This document shows positions 11,905 to 21,073 of a stretch of 64,000 nucleotides of DNA, one piece after another. A model generated the notes under the pieces. The model was not told the DNA's origin and ran no database searches. It saw nothing but the letters and a program-made list of their open reading frames with translations. The position numbers and the translations under genes were made by a program. The stretch comes from Tubulanus polymorphus (taxonomy: Eukaryota; Nemertea; Palaeonemertea; Tubulaniformes; Tubulanidae): assembly GCF_964204645.1 (NCBI RefSeq), contig NC_134029.1, forward strand, positions 6,652,001 through 6,716,000, read 5' to 3'. Position 1 is the first letter of the stretch. Each line of letters opens with the position of its first letter.

Positions 11905-13740
11905 CGCATAGCCCTAGTCAAGGGCAGTTGCAGATTTTTGAAAAATGCCCTTGCAAACATCTTTATATCCTATAAAACTGCCCTTTTTCTCTGCCCCCCA
12001 AAATCTATATGCTCGGTGCGGCCCTGGAAGACTGTCTGTTATTTGGATTAAGCATATTACTATTACTATATAAGTTTTTAATCAAACGGTGCTGGATTCG
12101 GGGCATTAAAACGGATTACTGAAGTAAAGGTAATTAGAGTCCGAATGACAAATTTACATTCGCGAGCCGATAAGACCACAAGACAAACACCAAACAAGTG
12201 TCCGGGCAAATCCCGAACGAATGCTCAAATAGACAAATAGATTCATCATCGAATTTACTGAACGTAAAAGCTGTCCCGAGTGGTAAGGTCGCCATAATTT
12301 CATACCAGTTAATTTCCTTAGAGCTGGTACTACAGTATTTGCCAAACCCGCTGTGTATTGAAACAAATAAAACACATTTAAAGTCATTATTGTTAGTGTA
12401 ATTTGTAGTTCTCCTTTTCTACTACTGGAAAAAGCAGTTTCATCTTTATGTTTGAATTTCCGTCGGTTCTGTCGGGCTTTTCCTACTAACCAGAACATGT
12501 GGGCATTGCAAATCAGAATGGCAATTCCAGGAATGAAATTCAAGATGACCTTCCCGAAAATGAAATCGTAGAATAAAGCATAATTGTTGTTATTCAACAG
12601 TACTCGTATCTGTTCGGTGGATATACAAGGGTGACTAGGTGCGGTGACGATATAAGCTTTGTCCCACGGAGTTGGCAAATCAAAAATAAATGTCAGAACC
12701 CAGATGACGATGGAGATACGTATGGAGTTTGATTCCGTGCACAATTTTTTCGCTGAGAATGGAAATCGGATTGCGGTGTATCGGTCAATATTCAACGCGA
12801 AAAGTATCCAGGAACTTGTCGTTGTAGTCATTTGAAATATGGCGTCAACATACTTATAGGCGTGCACGTGATACAATTGGTAAATGTGATCATATCTTAT
12901 GAATTTGAATGGGTCGACTTGACGAATGAGTAGTCCGAAATCTCTTCCAAAAACTCCTGTCAGACAGTTCACTGTATCGGCTATAGCTAACATACGCAAA
13001 TAAAATACGCTACTTCCCTGGAGTTTCATAACCCCGAGAACAAAGAAAGCCAAGACGTTTGCGACTATACCGATCAGATAAAGCAGGGCTCGAATCATGG
13101 CCATAATGGCTACGTAAGTATAGACACCGGTCAGCCGGAAACAAGCGAAGTCCGTTCGATTTTCAGACATGATACGTTGTAGTTGTCGTCGGCAAAATCG
13201 AATCAGTTCGACAAATTACGCGTTACGTCACCAGATTCCATAAACGACCGATTGGCAAACAACAGTTCGCCGTTAGCCATTACCAATCATCTCTTTGCGT
13301 TGAACGCCTATAGAAGACGATTTGATTAGAAACAAATGGATGCATTGCATCAAATACCGATGTACATTTTATTTTGCAGCCGGATAATGGTTTGGGTGAA
13401 ATCAAACGCAATCACTGTTACGCTTCAATTCTGAAACCGGAATGTAGATGCGTGCCTTCGGCCATTTGAAATACTTGGATTCCGTGTACAGATACTGTTT
13501 GATATAGTTCAAATATAGTTAATTGCTCCCTATAAGATAGATAATATGAACACAATCGATATTACGGTATATTGCGATATGATTAGTGACAAGACAAGTG
13601 CTAGGGGTGCTGACTGTTGTGCAGCAGCGTAAATATTGCTATTTGGTAGAAATTAATCCCGATGGTAAGAAAAACGAGAATAAAATGATCATTGGATAAA
13701 ATCAACATTAGACTCCGAGAAACTAGTCCAAATTTGCGAT
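11905..13740 (-). repeat. Segmental duplication, copy 1 (GPCR unit)
   Basis: Homology to 14925-16490 covers the receptor gene and both flanks. Downstream landmarks are TAGCCCTAGTCAA (11910 and 14941) and GTAAAGGTAAT before the stop codon. Upstream landmarks are ACAAATGGATGCAT (13332; the second copy has ACCAAATGGATGCAT at 16266) and AAGAAAAACGAG (about 13668 and 16430). Similarity is strongest in the coding part. Confidence 0.75.
12154..13170 (-). CDS. Class A-like GPCR, peptide-receptor type, copy 1
   Basis: An intronless 338-residue seven-helix receptor, resembling the FMRFamide-receptor-like families of spiralians; the ligand cannot be read from sequence. Visible landmarks: N-glycosylation site NRT at 4-6; TM1 with N38 (GIVAN); TM2 with LAIAD (D65); the DRY box at 129-131 (NIDRY) ending TM3; W157 in TM4; FIPGI with P214 in TM5; a short basic third loop (KARQNRRKFK). 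Departures from class A: no CWxP in TM6 (NVFYLFQYTAGL), NPxxY is NLFVY at 310-314, and there is no Cys at the usual start of TM3 although C182 is present in the second extracellular loop. Cys10 is a possible alternative partner. The tail is short. Its near-duplicate is at 15093-16106. Confidence 0.88.
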   Translation of the reverse strand: MSENRTDFACFRLTGVYTYVAIMAMIRALLYLIGIVANVLAFFVLGVMKLQGSSVFYLRMLAIADTVNCLTGVFGRDFGLLIRQVDPFKFIRYDHIYQLYHVHAYKYVDAIFQMTTTTSSWILFALNIDRYTAIRFPFSAKKLCTESNSIRISIVIWVLTFIFDLPTPWDKAYIVTAPSHPCISTEQIRVLLNNNNYALFYDFIFGKVILNFIPGIAILICNAHMFWLVGKARQNRRKFKHKDETAFSSSRKGELQITLTIMTLNVFYLFQYTAGLANTVVPALRKLTGMKLWRPYHSGQLLRSVNSMMNLFVYLSIRSGFARTLVWCLSCGLIGSRM

Positions 13741-13979
13741 TCAGTTATTACCCCACACCGACGAAAATATCACACAGTAAGGTGGGCCGCAAAAAGCAGT
13801 TTCTTCAAACTGAGGCGAGTACTGTATTCCGAGATACTTCGGATGCTGCTGCTAAGTAAGTCCAGGTCATAGTAGTTTTGCTACGCATATATGGCCAAGG
13901 CGTTATAAACTGCCTCTTAATGGTTTAGCCCGTATTTGAATAAAGCTCTAGAAACTGGTAAGGAATCGGTTTATTCTTC

Positions 13980-14700
13980 AACCTGATTGTTTTATAATCC
14001 AATTTATTAACATCAAACTGACATAAGATACGAAAGAAAGACACCTGTCGCGCGGGAAAAAACCCATCATGGACAGGTTGAACATACAATTACATACATA
14101 TACATATGAACAGAGTAACACAAAACTAACGAATAAGGAATAACACTGGGGGAAATGAGAATGAGAACATGCTATCAGGGTAGTGGTAAACGGTCGCTAT
14201 TTTTGCAAATGAATTTGGATGAGAGAGTGATTATCTTAGTATTAGTGTTTAAGTCAAGCAAGGCTGGGTTGCCAAGAAGAAGAAAATTACATTTTTCAGT
14301 TCGGTTTAGGGAATTAAAAGTATGAATAATTTCGAGGGTAGCTAGTTCGTCCAAAAGGTTTATAATAGATTAAAAGTGAGTTGGCTGGTTACACTGGAGT
14401 AAGAAATGAATTGTTTCTTGTTTGTTTCTTGTAACAGTACATACGATTTCCATCTGGCACCAAGAAATTATGTGAGAAGAAATGATTTTTAAGTAAGAAG
14501 TCGACTCTTAGTCTATTGAGATTAATTTCCTCTTTCCTACTTAAACCTTTAATTTGCACAGAACTAAATATGTGGTCTTCATTGAACTTATACAAACCAT
14601 GCGTTTGAAGGGGGTCAGTTCAGAAATATCGAAATGGGGACTGATATACGAGCAATAGATCTTATCCAGATGTTCGGATTTCAAAGTCCTACTCGGTGTT
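13980..14700 (-). mobile_element. Degenerate non-LTR retrotransposon 3' end
   Basis: On the minus strand the translation (about 14595-14390) reads LNRLRVDFLLKNHFFSHNFL, then CYKK, and after a frameshift near 14420 QETIHFLLQC. This resembles the R-L-R...H...C-x-C...ET..H.L..C segment at the C-terminus of many LINE reverse-transcriptase proteins. A further open stretch (CNFLLLGNPALLDLN) follows downstream on the minus strand before an AT-rich tail. It is broken by frameshift and stops. It lies between the two GPCR copies and probably inserted there after or during their duplication. Confidence 0.6.
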
Positions 14701-14924
14701 TCAGCGGGTTTATTAGTTTTTGTACCTTAGAGACTACAAAATCGATATGATGACTAAGGGATAGATTATGGTCTAGAACTATATACCTAAGTGCTTATGG
14801 CTGAGTTTCTGGGGTACAGCTAGGTTCCCAAGAAGGACCGGCGGATATTGCCTGACACCACGCTTGGTAAACCAGCTTAAAGGTACCGTATCACGTATAT
14901 GGTACATATACTTTCCATTTCACC

Positions 14925-16490
14925 GCCGGATCTGCATTATAGCCCTAGTCAAAGACTATGATGGTAACGACCGTCTGGTTTTCCGACTAATTAACAAAAC
15001 TCACGTTATGAGTTTTTGATCAAATGGGGCTGGATTCAGGGCAGTAGAACAGATAAAGTAAAGGTAATGAAATGAGTTTCCGAGGTGATAATTTACATCT
15101 GTGAGCCGATAAAACCACAAGACAAACGCCAAACAAGTGTCCGGGCAAATCCCGAACGAATGCTCATATAAACAAATAGATTCATCATTGCATTTACTGC
15201 CTGTAAAAGCTGCCCCGATTGGTAAGGTCGCGTTTTCCAACCAACCAATTTACTTACAGCTGGTATCACCGTATTTGCTACACCCGTTGCGTATTGAAAG
15301 CAATAAAACACATTTAATGTCATTATTGTAAGTGTTATTTGCAGTTCTCCTTTTCTACTACTGGAATAAGCAGCTTCATCTTTCTGTTTGAATTGTCGTC
15401 GGTTCTGTCGGGCTTTTCCAACTAACCAGAACATATGAGCATTGCATATCAGAATAAGAATTCCAGGGATGAAATTCAAGATGACTCTACCGAAAATGAA
15501 ATCGTAGAATAAAGCATAATAGTAGTTAGCTAATAGTACACGCATCTTTCGGGTATGTGCACAAGGATGACCGGGCTTGTTGACGATATCCATTGTGTCC
15601 CACGGAGTTGGCGAATCAAAAATAAATGTCAGAATCCAGATGATAATAGAGATACGTCTGGAGTTAGATTCCGTGCATAGTTTTTTCGCTGAGAGTGGAA
15701 ATCTAATTGCGATGTATCGGTCAATATTCAACACGAAAAGTATCCAGGAGCTTGTGGCTGTAGTCATTTGATATACAGCGTCAACATAGTGATTTACGTG
15801 TAGACGATACATTTGGTGGATTCGATTATATCGTATGAATTTGATCGCGTTGACTTTACGAATAAGCATTTCGAAATCTCTGGCAAAAACTCCTGTCAAA
15901 CAGTTCACTGTATCAGCTATAGCTAACATACGCAAGTAATAGACGCTGCTTCCCTGGTGTTTCATAGCCCCGAGAACTGAGAAAGCGAGAATGTTTGCAA
16001 CTATACCAATTAAATACAACAGGACTCGTATAATGGCCATTATTGCCGGGTAAGTGTAGACATCGGTCAGACCGTAGCAGATAACGCCCGTTCGATTTCT
16101 AGGCATAGTTGGGTTGTTGTTGTCAACCCGAAATACACTAATAACACGTAGTATTACGCCAGATTCGCCGAGTCGACTGATTGGGAAACCAACAGTTCTT
16201 TGCCATTAAACAGTTTTTATCAATCATTTTTCGTTGAACGCCTATAGCAGATAAATTTGACTAGAACCAAATGGATGCATTTGCATCAATTTGCAGACAG
16301 ATAATGGATTTGTGTGAACTTCTGGAACGCAAATGTGGCGGTTTACGGGATGAGTAGAGTGCGGTAGTTAACTCGGCGACATGCCTCCTGTGCTCCGCAT
16401 TTACCGTTGATAAGAATTGTCCCTGCGGCAAGAAAAACGAGCAAAACAATAACCATTGGATGAAGTCAAAATTCAGGGATATACAGCCAA
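14925..16490 (-). repeat. Segmental duplication, copy 2 (GPCR unit)
   Basis: Partner of 11905-13740, in the same orientation, containing the second receptor and homologous flanks on both sides. The flanks diverge more than the coding region, as expected if the receptor reading frame is under selection. Confidence 0.75.
15093..16106 (-). CDS. Class A-like GPCR, peptide-receptor type, copy 2
   Basis: An intronless 337-residue paralogue of the receptor at 12154-13170, collinear along its length with one residue fewer near 290. It keeps NRT at 4-6, N38 and D65, DRY at 129-131, P214, the basic loop KARQNRRQFK and the same departures from class A: TM6 without CWxP (NVFYCFQYATGV), NLFVY in TM7 and no TM3 Cys. 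Differences cluster in the extracellular parts: the segment before TM3 (RLHVNHYVDAV against HVHAYKYVDAI), the second loop and the segment before TM7. That pattern suggests divergence in ligand recognition, not loss of function. Both copies read towards the CCDC25 gene. Confidence 0.88.
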   Translation of the reverse strand: MPRNRTGVICYGLTDVYTYPAIMAIIRVLLYLIGIVANILAFSVLGAMKHQGSSVYYLRMLAIADTVNCLTGVFARDFEMLIRKVNAIKFIRYNRIHQMYRLHVNHYVDAVYQMTTATSSWILFVLNIDRYIAIRFPLSAKKLCTESNSRRISIIIWILTFIFDSPTPWDTMDIVNKPGHPCAHTRKMRVLLANYYYALFYDFIFGRVILNFIPGILILICNAHMFWLVGKARQNRRQFKQKDEAAYSSSRKGELQITLTIMTLNVFYCFQYATGVANTVIPAVSKLVGWKTRPYQSGQLLQAVNAMMNLFVYMSIRSGFARTLVWRLSCGFIGSQM

Positions 16491-17538
16491 ATTCATGGAT
16501 GGGCCGCGCCGGGATCCGCCAGTGACCTCCGGCCTCAATCATCAACTCCAACCAGGGTGGCTAACCAACCAAAACATTTCGTACGAAATCCGACGACATT
16601 TTTGTGCGGTTGATGCTTAAGAAGCTTTTGAAGATGCGATTGGCATATTACGTCCAAACCTGCCAATTGTTGAACAGCCCGTGTCCGAAAACCTGCTCAG
16701 GAAAGCGATAGTCAGCGCAGAGGGGTCTGCACAGAGAAGCGAGTGCTGTCACTATTCATCGGATACTGGATTTAAACATGACCAGTGGAAATCCGACAAC
16801 CTATCATTAGGTTTACCCTTGAAAACTCAGAAATTGGTCTGCTTCTCATTTATCGAAAGATTTTTGCCAATTTACAGTTTGAAAGGTAACCTGGATGGTT
16901 AAATAAGTGTTGTCAGCGCAAAGATGTTGGCGTTTTCAACATGTGGTGATCAGTAATCTGCCAATAACTGTTCTTTTCAAGCGTCAATTAGATTGAAAAC
17001 CGGCGATATGGTACCAATAATAGTCTGTCAAGTTTATGTTAAGTTTTGCCAATTCTTAATTTACGGTTTCTAAATAAGGAAAATGTTTATGTTGTTATTA
17101 GTAAGAGATTAGGTACCCGTACCAATACCCCTGTCCATTTGCATAGGACTGGATTTCTACTTTTAGTGTGCTCGAATCAAAAACAGACAAGACATAAAGC
17201 AAACAAAAAACAACATTCAACAAACCAACATTTAACATCTGTTTAAGAAAGCTTGGGTCCAAAATCAAAAAGTCTGAATCAAAGCGCCATAATATAAGAA
17301 TGAAGAATACTATTTTTTTCTAGGCATGTGGGAGGATACTGGGGTAGAGATGAACACCTTAGACCTAGACGCAATAATTTGGCTATATGTGACAAGCCCT
17401 TTAAAACTTTACTTGGATATCCATGTCTTCATCCATATTGATTATCTTTTGCAGGTTAGGGCCTAGCGATTGTACTGCTTGCTGGTCAAAGTTCTTAACT
17501 ATTCTGGATAGCAGGATTTCATTCGTAGATATACAATT
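16491..17538. other. Gap between GPCR 2 and the TMEM165-like gene
   Basis: No coding exon was recognised. Open frames here are short with no splice support. The 3' half should contain the promoter or 5' UTR of the gene starting at 17539. Confidence 0.35.
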
Positions 17539-20500
17539 ATGGTGTTGGACGATGAAAGGAAAACTGAGATACTGCAGAGTTTCGCGAACAGTTGCTCGAT
17601 GATAGTTATATCAGAACTATGTAGTCGAGCTTTTCTCACAACAGTTAGTCTATCCAGCCGACAATCAAAATTTGCGGTGTTTTTCGGCACTCTTCTTACT
17701 CAACTGGTGCTTTTCGTTGCAACAGGTAAACTCTAATCCTGTGAACAAATTATTTTTTCGCTGCTGTTTTCACTGTCTACTTATTGCAAAAGAAACACTC
17801 ATCTCAAAGGATGCTATGTCATGTATGTCAGTAAATGTTGATTTGAATTTTGTTCGAAGTACTTATTTGGTAGATATGTTGATGCAAAGATTCCCCAATT
17901 TTCAATCATACAATCTAAACTCGAGCTAAATTTCAATATTTCTGCAGAGACCATTTAATAATATCATTTGTTGGAATACCGGTATTGTTTCTTGATCGAA
18001 TGGAAGGATATGAACTGAAACAGTAATCTACTGCTAGCTGAAATGAGCTCATTTGTCGTATAATGTTCATCTGTTCTACTGTGTTAAAGTTTAAACTTTT
18101 TAAAAAATTTCATTATGTATTGAAGTCACAGTCGGTGTCTACCTGATGGCTCGGTTACAAGTTTTCTTAATTGTCTGTTTATCTACCGTCATCTACTTGA
18201 CATTAGCTGCAAGGACATTATATACAGGTACCGGTACATACTTAGAGTCTAATGTCTATTTCAACTTGACTTGAGAGCACATCAGGTGGCCTTGCTCAGT
18301 CAGTTTTGGTGGTAAATACATTATAGAAGTTATTAATTAGGACCAGAAAGGACTGGCAGTGGACCTTCAATATTGATTTTTTATCCATTCTTCAAATGTA
18401 TTGAAGGATTTCTTAAAAATCTGCACTGAAAGGGGTTCATGAGAGAAAAGAGACTTCATGATTTGAAAGTTTAACAATCTGTTTCCATGCCTACCAATTG
18501 AAGTTTGGTATGTTGGCATGGAAACATATTGTTAAACTTTCAAATCATGGAGTCAATTTTCCCTTTTTAACCCCTTTCAATGAAGACTTTTTTGGATATC
18601 CTTCAATACAGTTTAAAATGGATAAAAAGCAATGCTTTAAGTCAGCTGCCAGTCCTTTCTGGTCCTAATAAGACTGACTTCTATCAATCAGGTATGTACC
18701 ATCAAAACTGACTGAGCTAGGCCACTTGATATGCTCTCAAGTCAAGTTGAAATAGACATTAGTCCCATTTTGATCCTAATGATAAATTGAATGAATTAAT
18801 AAGACCAGTCGTTTTAGGTTAAAGCCAGGAATGAGGAACTGTGCAACCTGGTGAAGATTAAGTAAAATGAGATGGAAATTATTAAATTATAGGTAAACTT
18901 GTGTATTTGAAGTACAAGTTTTCACTACTTATAGCAGCTTCATTTACTGGATGAAGCTACTACTATACATTAGTAACGAATATTTGTCAATATAACTTGT
19001 ATTTCAAGTAAACAATTCAACCTATGAACTACTATCCATCTTGTTTTACTAGATTTAAGCCAGTATAAAGTCTTGATTCAAATTGGACCCAACTAGAGTT
19101 AACTGCGTGTCTATTTTTCAGTGAAAGGAATGGGAATGTATGCTAGTTCTCACAAATATGACATTGTTCATGCTCATCTGGACAAAAAAGAAAAAGAGGT
19201 AGGTTGTGGCTTTATGTTGCAATTAAGAGAAGTGACGGTGAAATTACGCGCACTCACCGGGGGATTGAACCAGGGTCTCGTATGTAGAGCAAGCATGCTA
19301 ACCAGTAGACGAATAGAACTACCGGTTGCCCACTGACTTGGCCAGTGTTTATACTGCTCGATGTATGCGTAACGCTAATTCGTTATCTATGTGGGGATCA
19401 GGGGCCGGTTGCGCAGTCACGGGTTAGACTTACCAGTCTAAGACCAACTTAGTTCTAACAACTTAAGACCAGTCTTAAGATTTAACACCAATTTTGGACT
19501 TAAGCCACGACTGTGCAACTGGCCCCGGGAGTGTTAAAGATTAGCAAGAAATGCAGAATTTTGTTCAAAGTACCAATTTTGTAATATATTTCAGTTGGAA
19601 AAACAATCTACGGATGTATTGCGTGATCAGAGACGGGGTAAGATCGGCAGACATGTCGCGCGTGTATTTTCAGCTACTGTATCAGCATTGTTTGTGGCCG
19701 AATGCTCGCAAAGGGTTCGATTCGTTATTTTAGCTCTGGCTCTGAGACAGGTAATTACCGGGTATTCCGCTATCCAATGCGTTAAAATCTGAGTTCATTA
19801 AGTCTAGATAATTCGAATTTTTAGCTTCATCTACACTTGGCCTTGCAGTTAACTTCAGGATTTGGATGTTATGTTTTTGTTGAAACTAACATTTTTAGAA
19901 TAAAATTGTGCTGATCTTTAATGTCAAATTTCAAGCTTAAAATGTACATAAGGAGATGTGGCCCTTATTGCCTACTTCATGAATGGCCCCTATCCAGAGA
20001 AAAACTTGAAAGTATATCTGAATACAAAAATTGTTCTTACAGCCTTTCTTATTGATTGTTTCATTTCAGAACCTCATGGGTTTATTTTTTGGCGGATGTT
20101 TATCCCATGTTCTATGCACTGGTATCGCTATCTACGCAGATAAAAGATCAATTCATACTTTATCGCTGAAATTCAGTAAGATAAGACTTCTTTATTATTG
20201 ACTTAAAATTCTCAGTTTTGTATTGTAACTTTTTAAGTAGATTCTCGATATATTGAAATGGCCAAATATGGAGTATCAGAATGAAATACTGAATCGATAC
20301 GTGTAATAAATCAGTGTAGATGACGTGTTCAAGTCCCACAAATAGAATTTTAAGTTCAAGAAACTTCAATTTCTAAATCCTAGGATTTTATTAGCTTTAG
20401 AGATACAGGAAATCAATGCGTATGTTGGACTGGAAATTTTTCTCCAATTTAGAAAATTTCTGACTTTGAGAAAGTCGGATTTTTCCAGCTTTGGAATAAT

Positions 20501-20915
20501 ACAGCTCAATCTTAGTACCACGTATAACTTATATTATCCGGGGTTGGCCTACGGCACCTTAGTCATCGACCTATTTTAGCTTGCTATATCGTAGTTTACA
20601 TTTTTCTCATATTTGAATGTTTTTCCAACTTACATCATTCGACTTTCCCACGGTTTATTGTATTACGGATTTTATCAAAGTTTCCTACAATAGACGAGTC
20701 ATTTTAGCTGGATTTTTCTGCATGTAATGAGTTGATATGAAAAATCATCTGTGAATCCATCCCATCAAATGCCTTAATTTTTTATTGAGTGTATTTATTA
20801 TTCAGTTTCTATCATCGCTGGTATTGTCTACTTGCTGTTTTCGCTACCGGGACTATACAGTATTATAAGCGTATTGATCAACCCATCGTCGGCGCCCGCC
20901 GCTCAGCGCCAGTGA
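17539..20915 (+). CDS. TMEM165/GDT1 (UPF0016) family protein with degenerate signature motifs
   Basis: Six exons, 17539-17725, 18132-18227, 19122-19198, 19595-19750, 20070-20175 and 20806-20915, all with AG/GT borders and matching phases (1,1,0,0,1), give 243 codons. TMEM165/GDT1 proteins are Golgi or plastid Mn2+/Ca2+:H+ antiporters built from two repeats of three helices, each carrying E-x-G-D-[KR]-[ST]. The helices, the central charged loop (LDKKEKE...RDQRRGK), the second-repeat motif GGCLSHVLCTG and the last helix (IIAGIVYLLF) fit the family. Both signatures are changed: ELCSRA at 26-31 and ECSQRV at 156-161. Glu and Arg remain; Gly and Asp are lost. The open frame and intact splice sites argue against a simple pseudogene, so a diverged paralogue with altered or lost transport is more likely. 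An in-frame stop at 17509 precedes the chosen ATG; an upstream exon cannot be excluded. AATAAA at 21068 is the likely poly(A) signal. Confidence 0.82.
18249..18762. mobile_element. 514-bp foldback element in intron 2 of the TMEM165-like gene
   Basis: The two halves are reverse complements over almost their whole length. CTAATGTCTATTTCAACTTG opens the left arm and its complement closes the right arm at 18762. Matching inner landmarks are GGACCAGAAAGGACTGGCAG (18341) and CTGCCAGTCCTTTCTGGTCC (about 18648). The centre is TTTCCATGCC/GGCATGGAAA. There is no ORF, and target duplication is not evident. Confidence 0.8.
19257..19320 (-). repeat. tRNA-derived SINE head (tRNA-Val-like)
   Basis: On the minus strand the sequence contains a box-A-like TCGTCTACTGGTTAGCA, an anticodon-arm-like CTTGCTCTACATACGAG and a box-B-like GGTTCAATCCC, in tRNA spacing. 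The loop would carry a TAC anticodon, but position 33 is C and the acceptor ends do not pair, so it is not a functional tRNA. It lies in intron 3 of the TMEM165-like gene. Confidence 0.5.
19399..19526. mobile_element. MITE family 1, copy 1
   Basis: Starts CAGGGGCCGGTTGCGCAGTC and ends GACTGTGCAACTGGCCCC, so the ends are inverted repeats. The interior is built from repeats of TTAAGACCAGTCTTA. Three more copies occur at 33249, 44976 and 60065. The CAGGGGCC ends resemble hAT-type non-autonomous elements. Confidence 0.8.
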
Positions 20916-21067
20916 GGTCACTATCTCGTAAAAATTGTCTCATTCGTGTTGTATTGTAATATCATTAAATCTAGTGTTCTATCGTATTGTGTATTATTTA
21001 CTTCTTCTTCGATTTGTTGGTCGAAATTCACATTTTATTTGTTATCTTCTGTTGAATTTCTTATGAA

Positions 21068-21073
21068 AATAAA
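21068..21073 (+). promoter_or_regulatory. Poly(A) signal of the TMEM165-like gene
   Basis: AATAAA about 150 bases after the stop codon at 20913-20915, the first such hexamer in the 3' flank. Confidence 0.5.
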
